Part shown: positions 9,348 through 18,028 of the stretch, in pieces
Layout of the letters: each line of letters begins with the position of its first letter
Numbering within the stretch: the first letter of the stretch is position 1
NCBI GenBank assembly: GCA_965242535.1
Contig: OZ251458.1
Coordinates: forward strand, 2,356,001 to 2,420,000
DNA length: 64,000 nt
Direction of reading: 5' to 3'
DNA from: VXRD01 sp965242535
Lineage (GTDB): Bacteria; Latescibacterota; UBA2968
Program-made: the position numbers and the translations under genes
Notes under the pieces: generated by a model
The model's database searches: none
Told to the model about the DNA's origin: nothing
Seen by the model: the letters and a program-made list of their open reading frames with translations, nothing else

Positions 9348-10127
9348 ATGGATCTGAACCTGACCGATAAAATCGCCCTGATCACCGGGGGCAGTCGCGG
9401 CATCGGTCGCGCAACCGCATTGCGCTTTGCCGCAGAGGGATGCCATGTCGCTTTGTGCGCGCGCGGGCAAGCGGGCATCGACGAGGTGCTCGAAGAGATT
9501 CGCACCTGCGATGTCGCGGCTTATGGCCTCGCCCTCGACGTCGCCAAACCCGGGGAAACCGAGCGGTTTGTCGATGCGGCCGCAACGGCACTCGGCGGCG
9601 TGGATGTGCTCGTCAACAACGTGGGGGGCACGGCAGGCGCGCGCGAATTGCTCGCCTCCACAGACGCGGATTGGCAACAAACCTTCGACCTCAACCTCTT
9701 TCACGCGGTTCGCGCCAGTCGCAGGGCCGTTCCCCACATGGCAAAACGCGGCGGGGGCAGCATCGTCACCATCTCGTCGATCTCCGGCTGGAAACCCGCA
9801 ACGAGAGGGGCGCAGTACGGCGCGACCAAAGCGGCGGAGATCTTTCTCGCAGGCGCGCTCGCCTGGGAGTTGGCAACGCGCGATATCCGCGTCAATACCG
9901 TGTGCCCGGGGTCGCTCTTTTTCCCCGGCGGCGGTTGGGAACGCTTCAAAAACGAAAACCCAGAACAGTACGCGAGGTTCCGCACGCGCGAATTTCCCGC
10001 ACAACGGCTCGGCACGGATTTTGAAGTCGCCGATGTCGTGGTCTTTCTCTCGTCCGACCGCGCACGTTGGATCAACGGCGCGTCCATTCCCGTCGATGGC
10101 GCGCAGGGCCGCCCCACGGCGTTTTGA
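9348..10127 (+). CDS. SDR family NAD(P)-dependent oxidoreductase
   Basis: This is a classical short-chain dehydrogenase of 259 residues. The nucleotide-binding motif TGGSRGIG is at ~13-20, NNVGG (NNAG variant) at ~90, the catalytic Ser near 144, and the Y157xxxK161 pair in QYGATKAA. C-terminal features are VNTVCPG and the closing GASIPVDGA. It reduces or oxidises an alcohol/carbonyl group; the substrate is unknown. The start follows the PmoA-like stop by one base, so the two are coupled. Directly after its stop the DNA turns into a uvrB remnant, which marks a rearrangement junction. Confidence 0.92.
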   Translation: MDLNLTDKIALITGGSRGIGRATALRFAAEGCHVALCARGQAGIDEVLEEIRTCDVAAYGLALDVAKPGETERFVDAAATALGGVDVLVNNVGGTAGARELLASTDADWQQTFDLNLFHAVRASRRAVPHMAKRGGGSIVTISSISGWKPATRGAQYGATKAAEIFLAGALAWELATRDIRVNTVCPGSLFFPGGGWERFKNENPEQYARFRTREFPAQRLGTDFEVADVVVFLSSDRARWINGASIPVDGAQGRPTAF

Positions 10128-10142
10128 AGTGCGCTTGCCGCG

Positions 10143-10554
10143 TTTGACGTGCTCGTGGGCGTGAACTTGTTGCGCGAGGGCCTCGATTTGCCCGAAGTGT
10201 CGCTCGTGGCGATTTTAGACGCGGACAAGGAGGGCTTTTTGCGATCCGAACGCTCGCTGATTCAAACCGCCGGGCGCCCTGCAAGAAGCGCACAACGCCA
10301 AACACGGCATCACGCCCAAGACGCTTTACAAGACCCGCGAGGAGATTCTCCAATCCACGGCCGTGGCCGACGAGCAAGCCGAAGACCTGCCCCTAGTCGC
10401 CGAAGAGACGCCGGAATACGTCGATGGCGACAATCGCTTGGATCTGATCGAAGAACTGACGCGCAAGATGGGCGAAGCCGCTGAAAATTTGGAATTTGAA
10501 AAAGCCGCGCACTACCGCGATGAAATTGCGAGATTAAAAGCCGAGGTCGCGTAG
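10143..10554 (+). pseudogene. uvrB: Remnant of uvrB, 3' end with internal deletion
   Basis: Two reading frames together give the C-terminal third of UvrB. The first reads FDVLVGVNLLREGLDLPEV...RSERSLIQT, which is helicase motifs V-VI. It is followed, in a different frame, by EAHNAKHGITPKTLYK and a C-terminal UVR motif (NLEFEKAAHYRDEIARLK). About 30 residues expected between motif VI and the HGITPKT segment are missing, and the frame changes there, so an out-of-frame deletion has occurred. The N-terminal two thirds are absent. It cannot encode working UvrB; an intact uvrB is expected elsewhere in the genome. Confidence 0.85.
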
Positions 10555-10567
10555 CGAGGAGGTCAAC

Positions 10568-10663
10568 GTGAAAAACATGTCCAAATATATCATGGCAACC
10601 CATTCCGAAGAGATCATGGACTCGGTCGACGCGGATCGGCGCGTTCTCTTGGTGACGGAATAG
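10568..10663 (+). pseudogene. Short ORF resembling the C-terminal end of an AAA/ABC-type ATPase
   Basis: A 31-codon frame starting at GTG 10568 behind GAGGAGG contains IMATHSEEIMDS, which looks like the switch-His region (ATHS) of AAA_15/AAA_21 or ABC-type ATPases. It is far too short to function. It probably represents the end of a deleted gene, in line with the uvrB remnant just upstream; the good ribosome site could be coincidental. Confidence 0.4.
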
Positions 10664-10716
10664 GAGAATGGCAATGCTCGGCGTTAAAACGGGGATTCGC
10701 CGATCATCAAACCGCT

Positions 10717-11829
10717 ATGAAAACGACTCATGACATATTTTATCGAGACGCGAGCGATTTGGGGAACATCCCTTCGGAAAGCGTGGATTTGGCGATCACC
10801 TCGCCGCCCTATCCCATGATCGGCATGTGGGATCGGGTATTTGCCGACCAAAATTTGGCGATCCAAGAGGCATTGCAGGCAGGCGATGGGATGCGGGCCT
10901 ATCGGTCGATGCACGCGATTCTCGATTCCGCATGGAACGAGGTGTTCCGGGTCTTGAAGCCCGGTCGGTTTGCCTGCATCAATATCGGCGATGCGACGCG
11001 GAAACTCGGGGATGATTTTTGTCTGTATCCCAACCACGCGCGCATTTTGAACGCCCTCTTAGACATCGGGTTTTCAGCACTGCCCGATATCCTCTGGCGG
11101 AAACAGACCAATGCCCCCAATAAATTTATGGGATCGGGCATGCTACCGGCCGGGGCTTACGTGACGCTGGAACACGAGTACATCCTAATTGTGCGAAAGG
11201 GATCCAAGCGGGAATTTAAGACCGAATCGGAAAAACAGAACCGGCGCGAAAGCGCGTTGTTTTGGGAAGAGCGAAACATTTGGTACTCGGATATTTGGCT
11301 GGATATTCAAGGCACTTGCCAGCGGCTTTCCGATGAGGTGTCGCGCTTGCGGAGTGCGGCATTTCCATTTGAATTGGCGTACCGCCTGATCAACATGTAC
11401 TCGGTGAAAGGCGATGTGATCCTCGATCCGTTTTTGGGCACGGGCACCGCGATGGCGGCTGCGATGGCCTCTGCGCGCAACAGCATCGGCATTGAAATCA
11501 ACCGCAGCTTTCAACACGCGATTCGCCCACTCGCCCATCGCATTCTGGCTTTTGCAAACCCGTACTTGCGCGACAGATTGAACAGACACATCGCATTTGT
11601 CGAAAATCGGATTCAAACATCAGGGCCGTTGAAATACACCAATGCGCATTATGGCTGTCCCGTTGTGACGCGCCAAGAACAGCACATTTTGTTGAACGAT
11701 TTGGAGACCGTGCGAGAAAGGGACGACGGCAACTTTGAAGTGGTGTATTCAGAAACCCCTCAAGACATGGCGTATCCCGAGACAGAAAACCTCAATGCGC
11801 CGCAACTCAATCTGTTGAATGCGCGGTGA
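10717..11829 (+). CDS. DNA amino-methyltransferase (orphan, m4C/m6A type)
   Basis: The 370-residue protein carries catalytic motif IV as TSPPY (residues ~28-32) before the AdoMet motif I DPFLGTGT (~235), the beta-class order. SPPY is most often found in N4-cytosine enzymes, though some N6-adenine enzymes have it. The target-recognition region would lie between the motifs. No restriction endonuclease is adjacent, so it may be an orphan epigenetic methylase or the survivor of a lost restriction-modification or phage-defence cassette. The second reading fits its place beside two gene remnants (uvrB and an ATPase). Confidence 0.88.
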   Translation: MKTTHDIFYRDASDLGNIPSESVDLAITSPPYPMIGMWDRVFADQNLAIQEALQAGDGMRAYRSMHAILDSAWNEVFRVLKPGRFACINIGDATRKLGDDFCLYPNHARILNALLDIGFSALPDILWRKQTNAPNKFMGSGMLPAGAYVTLEHEYILIVRKGSKREFKTESEKQNRRESALFWEERNIWYSDIWLDIQGTCQRLSDEVSRLRSAAFPFELAYRLINMYSVKGDVILDPFLGTGTAMAAAMASARNSIGIEINRSFQHAIRPLAHRILAFANPYLRDRLNRHIAFVENRIQTSGPLKYTNAHYGCPVVTRQEQHILLNDLETVRERDDGNFEVVYSETPQDMAYPETENLNAPQLNLLNAR

Positions 11830-11898
11830 TGGGGAGATGCACAACCGCGGAGATCCGCAGTTCATTTGTCGCGATCAAAAAACGAAAAGGCTTGAAGT

Positions 11899-14055
11899 AT
11901 GAAACGGGCTGTTTTAGTAACGGGGGGTGCGGGTTATATCGGCAGCCATGTGGTTCGGCGGTTGTTGGAAGACCATCGTCGGGTCGTGGTGCTGGACGAC
12001 TTATCGACGGGCAACCGGGAAGTCGTCACCTTGTTTGAACAAGTCTATGGGCCAGAGCAATTTTGTTTCGAGCACGTCAGCTTGCTCAACCGCGATGCTC
12101 TGGCCTGTGTTTTTGATCGCCATGAGTTTTGCGGCATCATCGACTTGGCCGCCAAGACCCTGACCGGGGAATCCCAAACTGCGCCGCGCCTGTATTTTGA
12201 GCACAATGTCGTTGCATTTCAAAACTTGTTGGACATGGCACAGGGGTTGCCCTTCGTCAAATCGTCAACCGCCGCGATCTATGGCGAACCCCGCGCAAAA
12301 CACCTCCCATTGAAAGAGGATTATCCGCGACAATGGATTGCAGATGGGGGCTTTGAACACAGCCAGTTGATGCCCGCTGCGGTCGATTTTGACACCCTGT
12401 TGCAATGGTACGAAAAGCACATCGCGTTCAAATTGTGCGAAGAAGATATCGCCATGCTGAAAATCCCCCTGAACGTCTATGGCATCACGAAAATGATGGA
12501 TGAACGCATGTTGTTCTACGCCGAGCGACAAGGCGGCGGGCCTTATGTCGTCCTCCGGTATTTCAATGCCGCGGGCGCGGACCCCTCGCGCTTGATCGGC
12601 GAAGACCACGCGCCCGAGACGCACCTGATCCCCCTCGTTTTGCAAGTGGCATTGGGGCAGCGCGAGAAACTCACCGTATTCGGCGATGATCACGCAACCC
12701 CCGATGGCACGGCCGTGCGCGATTATCTTTCCGTCGTGGAATTGGTCGATGCCCATATCGCGAGTTTGGATGAGCTGTCGGCCGGCGGGCGGTCCGCGAC
12801 CTATAACCTCGGCATGGGCTATGGCTGGAGCGTCAAGGAGATCGTCGAAGCCGCACGCGACATCACCGGCCACGCGATTCCCACGGCGATTGGCGCGCGC
12901 AGACCGGGCGATCCGGCAACGCTGATCGCGGACCCGAGTCGCATTCGGCGCGAACTGGGTTGGGGCGCGCGGGAATCGCTCCGCGAAATCATCGCCTCCG
13001 CCTGGCACTGGCATCGCCTGCATCCGCACGGGTATCGGGTCGTGCAAGAGGAACGGTTCAATCCGTTTTGGAACAGGTGGGTCAATATCGCGGCCCATCG
13101 CCGAGACAGGCCCTGGCGCGGGGAAACGCAGCAGATGGGCGAATCTCCGGACCGCGCCTATCATCCCGAATGCTATCTCTGCCCCGGCAACGCGCGCGCG
13201 CGCGGCGATGTGAACCCCGATAGCGACGGCGTATGGACATTTGAAAACGATTTTCCCGCGCTGGAATTGGACGCCTATCAAACCCGCGGACAACTGGGGC
13301 CTTATGCGTCTCGCACCTCTCGAGGCACCTGCGAGGTCGTGGTCTATAGCCGCGATCACGCGCAGCGATTTTCCACCCTGCCGTTGGACGCACTCGTCCG
13401 CGTGATAGACGCCTGGGCGGAGATTTACGAGCGGTTGGGGAAGAAGCCCGAAATCGCCTATCCCCTGATTTTTGAGAATCGCGGCGCGGTGATGGGCAAT
13501 TCACAACCGCATCCGCACGGACAGGTCTATGCCTACGGCGCCATTCCCGACCTGATGGTGAAACCGCAGTTGGCGCAGTTCGCGTCCCACCGCGAGAAAA
13601 CCGACCGCTGTTTTGTCTGCGACGCCAACCGCGTGGAATCCCAAGACGGACGGCGCGTCGTGTCGGATCGCCCGCACGCCTTGGGTTATGTGCCTTATGC
13701 CGCGCAATTTCCCTACGATGTGATCATCGCGCCCAAGGCGCACGCGGCGAGTCTGTTGGATTTGCAAGCGGCACAACGGCGCGACCTCGCAACGGTGTTG
13801 CGCGATGTCCTCGTCGGTTTAGACCGCTTGTTTGACGCGCCCTATCACTACACCTTAGCCCTGTTGCAAGCCCCCACAAATGGCCTTGACTACGGCTACC
13901 ACATGCAAATCCACCTCACGTCCCTCCTGCGCGGCCCCGGCTTGCGAAAACATGTGGTGGGCGCGGATATTTTCGGCAACCTCATCAACCCCTCGGATCC
14001 GAATACGACCGCAGAGGAAATTCGATGGGCGATGCGAAAAGCGGATCGCGGATGA
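11899..14055 (+). CDS. Bifunctional UDP-glucose 4-epimerase / galactose-1-phosphate uridylyltransferase fusion
   Basis: One continuous 718-codon frame encodes two Leloir-pathway enzymes. Residues ~1-370 are GalE: NAD motif TGGAGYIGSH at 8-17, catalytic Ser/Thr in KSSTAAIYG, and YGITK as YxxxK. Residues ~384-715 are GalT: RFNPFWNRWVNIAAHR, the zinc pair C425/C428 in CYLC, and the active-site motif H538-P-H540-G-Q with His540 the uridylylated residue, then YGYHMQIHL. GalE carries ~45 extra residues between the Ser/Thr and YxxxK motifs. galK follows downstream, so one locus covers three Leloir steps. The join at residues ~370-384 has no stop or frameshift. The last residues (KADRG) are read from repeat-like DNA. 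Confidence 0.93.
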   Translation: MKRAVLVTGGAGYIGSHVVRRLLEDHRRVVVLDDLSTGNREVVTLFEQVYGPEQFCFEHVSLLNRDALACVFDRHEFCGIIDLAAKTLTGESQTAPRLYFEHNVVAFQNLLDMAQGLPFVKSSTAAIYGEPRAKHLPLKEDYPRQWIADGGFEHSQLMPAAVDFDTLLQWYEKHIAFKLCEEDIAMLKIPLNVYGITKMMDERMLFYAERQGGGPYVVLRYFNAAGADPSRLIGEDHAPETHLIPLVLQVALGQREKLTVFGDDHATPDGTAVRDYLSVVELVDAHIASLDELSAGGRSATYNLGMGYGWSVKEIVEAARDITGHAIPTAIGARRPGDPATLIADPSRIRRELGWGARESLREIIASAWHWHRLHPHGYRVVQEERFNPFWNRWVNIAAHRRDRPWRGETQQMGESPDRAYHPECYLCPGNARARGDVNPDSDGVWTFENDFPALELDAYQTRGQLGPYASRTSRGTCEVVVYSRDHAQRFSTLPLDALVRVIDAWAEIYERLGKKPEIAYPLIFENRGAVMGNSQPHPHGQVYAYGAIPDLMVKPQLAQFASHREKTDRCFVCDANRVESQDGRRVVSDRPHALGYVPYAAQFPYDVIIAPKAHAASLLDLQAAQRRDLATVLRDVLVGLDRLFDAPYHYTLALLQAPTNGLDYGYHMQIHLTSLLRGPGLRKHVVGADIFGNLINPSDPNTTAEEIRWAMRKADRG

Positions 14056-14161
14056 AAGGCGGAGAAAAGGGGAGACGGGAGACGGGAAGAGGCGGGGAGA
14101 CGGAAGACGGGAGACGGGAGAGGAAAGGCGAGAGTGGGGCAGAGGGCAGAGGTAAGTGTCT
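14056..14161. repeat. Purine-rich low-complexity tract after galE-galT
   Basis: GGGAGAC/GGAAGAC heptamer-like repeats begin immediately at the fusion-gene stop codon. The same tract type accompanies most palindromic repeats in this window. No gene is seen. Confidence 0.75.
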
Positions 14162-14545
14162 GAATCGCGGATTACACGGATTAGGGGATTAAAGGCGGAT
14201 TAAAGGCGAGAGTCAGGCAGAGTGTCAGGCGTAGAGGGGACAGAGGCGTAGATCCTGGGCCGTCTAAAAAAGCGAAAGGCGGATCGCGGATTACACGGAT
14301 TAGGGGATTAAAGGCGGATTAAAGGCGAGAGTAGAGCGAAGGACAAAGCACAGAGGGGACAGAGGCGTAGATCCTGGGCCATCGAAAAAAGCGAAAGGCG
14401 GATCGCGGATTACACGGATTAGGGGATTAAAGGCGGATTAAAGGCGAGAGTAGAGCGAAGGACAAAGCACAGAGGGGACAGAGGCGTAGATCCTGGGCCA
14501 TCGAAAAAAGCGAAAGGCGGATCGCGGATTGCGCGGATGAAAGGC
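14162..14545. repeat. Tandem repeat, 119-bp unit, about 3.2 copies
   Basis: Successive units start at 14162, 14281, 14400 and 14519 (partial), an exact 119-bp period. Each unit has GCGGATTACACGGATTAGGG followed by GATTAAAGGCGGATTAAAGG, then an AGAGGGGACAGAGG segment and GATCCTGGGCC. Units 2 and 3 are almost identical; unit 1 is more diverged. It separates the GalE-GalT fusion from galK. No coding potential is seen. Confidence 0.88.
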
Positions 14546-14588
14546 GAGAATCAGGAGGTAGCGGTCGATCAGCCAGGTGCCATCAGCC

Positions 14589-14692
14589 GTAGGGACAGAT
14601 ATAGCTGTCGGGTCGGGGCGAAAAATTTTTCGCCCCGACGTTCAATCAGCCAGGTGCCCATCAATCGTAGGGATAGGCCCCCGTGCCTGTCC
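14589..14692. repeat. Three palindromic elements just upstream of galK
   Basis: In order: a variant GTAGGGACAGATATAGCTGTC palindrome (~14589), a GGGGCGAAAAATTTTTCGCCCC palindrome (~14617-14638), and a standard GTAGGGATAGGC...GCCTGTCC element (~14666-14692). They fill the galK leader up to ~50 bases before the start codon, where they would form hairpins in the transcript. Confidence 0.75.
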
Positions 14693-14743
14693 TCATCGCA
14701 ATACCGCGCGGAGGAGCGGGACACGCACACAAAGGAGCGAACT

Positions 14744-15907
14744 TTGAATCCCATTGTCACACGCGCGCGGCGTGCTTTTGAATCGGTTTTTGGTGGGCGG
14801 GCCGATGTGCTCGCGCAGGCGCCGGGGCGCGTCAATTTGATCGGTGAGCACACGGATTACAATGAGGGCTTCGCGTTGCCCGCGGCGATTGACCGATGGG
14901 TCGTTGTCGCTACGCGTGCGAGGATGGATCGGCGCGTGCGGATTTACGCGGCGATGTGCGATGAGATGGCCGAGTTTCGGGCCGATGATACAGCGGGAGC
15001 ACAGGGAAATTGGGCGGATTATCCAAAGGGGATCGTGCGCGAATTTCAGCACCTCGGGCATGGGCTGTGCGGTTTTGATGCGGCGATGGTGGGCGATGTG
15101 CCCATGGGCGCGGGATTGGGCAGTTCTGCGGCGGTCGAGATGGCGATGGGGACAGCAGTCGCCGCGTTGAACGATATCGCGATCGGCAAATCCGATTTGG
15201 CCCTGTTGGGACAGCGTGCAGAAAATCGCTATGTGGGCGTCAAGTGCGGGATCATGGATCAATTCGTCTCGGCCAATGCGCGTGCCGATCACGCATTGTT
15301 TCTCGATTGCCGCGATCTCTCGTTTGAACTCGTCCCCCTGTTTGACGACGGGGTTCGCATCGCGATCTGCAACTCGGGCGTGACGCGCGGACTGACGGAT
15401 TCCGCGTACAATGATCGGCGGGCCGCCTGTGAAACCGGGGTGTCGCAACTCGCGCGGGCGATGGGCAAAGAGATCGGGGCACTGCGCGATGTGTCGCTGG
15501 CGATGCTCGACGCGCATCGCGACGCGCTATCGGAAACGGTGCGGAAGCGATGCCGCCATGTGATCGCGGAAAATGACCGCACGCAACGGGCGGTCGCATG
15601 GCTCAAAGCGGGCGACCTATCGGGTTTCGGGCAATTGATGGCCGCATCCCACGAGAGTTTGCGAGACGATTACGCGGTGAGCGGTGGGGAACTCGACCTG
15701 TTGGTCGAAATCGCGTTGCGCGTGCCGGGGGTGCTCGGCGCGCGAATGACGGGCGCGGGGTTTGGGGGATGTACGGTCAATTTGGTAAAACGCGATGCCG
15801 TGCCCGCCCTGACCGATGCGATAAACGCAACGTATCCTCAAAAGACCGGGCTGACCCCCGAGATCTACGTCTGTTCATCCGTCGATGGCGCGACGCGGGT
15901 GGCGTGA
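14744..15907 (+). CDS. galK: Galactokinase
   Basis: GHMP kinase of 387 residues with all three family motifs: the galactokinase signature GRVNLIGEHTDYNEG near residue 30, the ATP loop MGAGLGSSAAVEMA near 125, and the C-terminal GARMTGAGFGGCTV near 340. It phosphorylates alpha-D-galactose at C1 in the cytoplasm, giving the substrate of the GalT half of the upstream fusion protein. TTG 14744 is chosen as start because AAAGGAG lies 7-8 bases upstream and the protein then begins at the usual place; longer versions run into repeat DNA. Confidence 0.95.
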   Translation: MNPIVTRARRAFESVFGGRADVLAQAPGRVNLIGEHTDYNEGFALPAAIDRWVVVATRARMDRRVRIYAAMCDEMAEFRADDTAGAQGNWADYPKGIVREFQHLGHGLCGFDAAMVGDVPMGAGLGSSAAVEMAMGTAVAALNDIAIGKSDLALLGQRAENRYVGVKCGIMDQFVSANARADHALFLDCRDLSFELVPLFDDGVRIAICNSGVTRGLTDSAYNDRRAACETGVSQLARAMGKEIGALRDVSLAMLDAHRDALSETVRKRCRHVIAENDRTQRAVAWLKAGDLSGFGQLMAASHESLRDDYAVSGGELDLLVEIALRVPGVLGARMTGAGFGGCTVNLVKRDAVPALTDAINATYPQKTGLTPEIYVCSSVDGATRVA

Positions 15908-15960
15908 GTACGGGCGTAAAATGTTATGTACGGGACGCGATTTCCGACAAGGAGGACATA

Positions 15961-17172
15961 ATGGACAGCATTTATGCGATAGCGACGATGGATACAAAGG
16001 GCGAGGAGATCGGGTATGTCGCGGCGTGCATTCGGGAAGCGGCCGCGGCGGTGACGGTGGTGGATGTGGGCACGCAGAGCGATGCACGGGGATCGGCCGA
16101 CGTGTCGCGCGAGACCGTGGCGGCCTGTCACAAAGATGGGGCGGGCGCCGCGATCGGGCATGCGGATCGGGGCGAAGCCGTGGCCGCGATGGGCGAAGCC
16201 CTGCGCGCCTATTTGTCGCGGGAATGCGCCGAGGGCAAGGTGGCCGGGGTCATTGGGATCGGCGGCAGTGGGGGCACCGCGCTCATCACACCTGCGATGC
16301 GGGACTTGCCCATCGGCGTGCCCAAAGTGATGGTCTCCACAGTTGCGAGCGGCAATACCGCGCCTTATGTGGGGTGTTGCGATATCGCGATGGTGTATTC
16401 GGTGGTGGATGTGGCGGGCATCAACCGCGTGTCCCGGCAGGTCTTGGGCAACGCGGCGCATGCGATAGTGGGCATGGTCGGGCACGCAGTTGCAAAAACA
16501 GCGGACAAACCCACGCTCGGCATGACGATGTTCGGGGTGACGACGCCGTGCGTGACGATGGTGCGGGAGGCCTTGGAGCGGGACGGGTACGACTGTCTGG
16601 TCTTCCACGCGACGGGCACGGGCGGACAGGCGATGGAAAAGCTGGTGGAAAGCGGGATGATCGACGGGGTGTTGGACATTACGACGACAGAAGTGGCCGA
16701 CGAGGTGGTCGGCGGCGTGTTTCCGGCCGGGGCAGATCGGATGGACCGCATCCTCGCCCGGAAAATCCCCTACGTCATCAGCTTGGGCGCGCTGGACATG
16801 GTGAACTTCGGCGCGAAGGAGACCGTGCCCGCGCAATTTGCAGGCCGCGTCCTCCACGTCCACAACGCACAGGTGACTTTGATGCGAACCACGGCGGACG
16901 AAAACCGCCAGTGCGCCGAGTGGATCGCGAACAAGTTGAACCGATCGACGCGGCCCATCCGCATTTTAATCCCCGAACGCGGCGTGTCCCTCATCGACGC
17001 CGAGGGCCAGCCCTTTTGCGATCCCGATGCGGACAGGGCCTTGTTTGAAACCCTGGAAGCGCGGATTGAACAAACCGCAGATCGGCAGATCGAGCGGCTG
17101 CCGAATAACATCAACGATCCCGAATTTGCAGCGGCGCTCGTGGCGAGTTTTCAGGAGATACGGAGGGCATGA
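15961..17172 (+). CDS. Tm-1-like ATP-binding domain protein (UPF0261)
   Basis: The 403-residue protein starts at ATG 15961 behind AAGGAGG. The opening IYAIATMDTKGEEIGYVAACI, the central GIGGSGGTALITPAMRDLPIGVPKVMVSTVASG and the later VFHATGTGGQAMEKL are characteristic of the UPF0261/Tm-1-like family, whose ATP-binding site has been seen in the tomato Tm-1 structure. The metabolic role in bacteria is unknown. It overlaps the next gene by 4 bases (ATGA). Tomato Tm-1 joins the same two domain types in one chain, so the two proteins probably work as a complex. Confidence 0.92.
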   Translation: MDSIYAIATMDTKGEEIGYVAACIREAAAAVTVVDVGTQSDARGSADVSRETVAACHKDGAGAAIGHADRGEAVAAMGEALRAYLSRECAEGKVAGVIGIGGSGGTALITPAMRDLPIGVPKVMVSTVASGNTAPYVGCCDIAMVYSVVDVAGINRVSRQVLGNAAHAIVGMVGHAVAKTADKPTLGMTMFGVTTPCVTMVREALERDGYDCLVFHATGTGGQAMEKLVESGMIDGVLDITTTEVADEVVGGVFPAGADRMDRILARKIPYVISLGALDMVNFGAKETVPAQFAGRVLHVHNAQVTLMRTTADENRQCAEWIANKLNRSTRPIRILIPERGVSLIDAEGQPFCDPDADRALFETLEARIEQTADRQIERLPNNINDPEFAAALVASFQEIRRA

Positions 17173-18002
17173 TGGCAGCGGAGAGCAGGGCATCGATTTT
17201 GGCGCGGTTGCGCGAAAAAATCGCGGCGGGCATGCCGATTATCGGCGGCGGGGCGGGCACGGGGATTTCGGCGAAGTGCGAAGAAGCGGGCGGCATCGAC
17301 CTGATCGTGATCTACAATTCCGGGCGGTATCGCATGGCCGGGCGCGGGTCCTTGTCCGGCGTGTTGGCGTATGGCAATGCCAACGAGATCGTGAAAGAAA
17401 TGGCGCGTGAAGTCCTCACCGCGGTGACGCATACGCCCGTGCTGGCCGGGGTGAATGGGACGGATCCCTTTATGCTGCGCGATCATTTTTTGCGGGAATT
17501 GCGCGACTTGGGGTTTGCAGGCGTCCAGAATTTCCCCACCGTGGGCCTGATCGACGGCGTGTTTCGGGCGAATTTGGAAGAGACGGGCATGGGCTATCCG
17601 CTCGAGGTGGAAATGATCGCCGCCGCGCACGAGATGGACATGTTGACGACGCCTTATGCGTTCACGGTCGACGAGGGGAGGGCGATGACGCGGGCAGGCG
17701 CCGATATCGTGGTGGCGCACATGGGGCTGACCACCAAGGGGACGATTGGGGCGAAAACCGCCAAGACGCTCGACGATTGCGTAGAAGAGGTCCGGGCGAT
17801 CTGCACGGCTTGCAAGGAGATGCGGAGCGACGTGATCGCGCTTTGCCACGGCGGGCCCATCGCCGAGCCGGAAGACGCCGCGTACATTTTGGAGCGCGTT
17901 GCGGAAGTGGATGGATTTTACGGCGCGAGTTCGATGGAGCGCCTGCCCACCGAAGTGGGCATTACCGCGCAGATCAAACGCTTTACGGAAATTCGCAGGT
18001 GA
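17169..18002 (+). CDS. Phosphoenolpyruvate hydrolase-like TIM-barrel protein
   Basis: The 277-residue protein has the features of the PEP hydrolase/TIM-barrel signal-transduction family (PF09370 type): PIIGGGAGTGISAKCEEAGGIDLIVIYNSGRYRMAGRGSL near the N-terminus, LAGVNGTDPF, VQNFPTVGLIDG, and a C-terminal GFYGASSMERLPTE. In tomato Tm-1 the same domain follows a UPF0261 domain. The gene overlaps its UPF0261 partner by 4 bases (ATGA), so translation is coupled. The true substrate is unestablished. An IS element is inserted 27 bases after its stop. Confidence 0.9.
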   Translation: MMAAESRASILARLREKIAAGMPIIGGGAGTGISAKCEEAGGIDLIVIYNSGRYRMAGRGSLSGVLAYGNANEIVKEMAREVLTAVTHTPVLAGVNGTDPFMLRDHFLRELRDLGFAGVQNFPTVGLIDGVFRANLEETGMGYPLEVEMIAAAHEMDMLTTPYAFTVDEGRAMTRAGADIVVAHMGLTTKGTIGAKTAKTLDDCVEEVRAICTACKEMRSDVIALCHGGPIAEPEDAAYILERVAEVDGFYGASSMERLPTEVGITAQIKRFTEIRR

Positions 18003-18028
18003 TACCCATTTTTTTTGTCCTAATTTTT

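Noticed and set aside
10717..11829. Complete restriction-modification system around the methyltransferase
   Set aside because: No endonuclease-like gene lies on either side: upstream are uvrB and ATPase fragments, downstream the GalE-GalT fusion.
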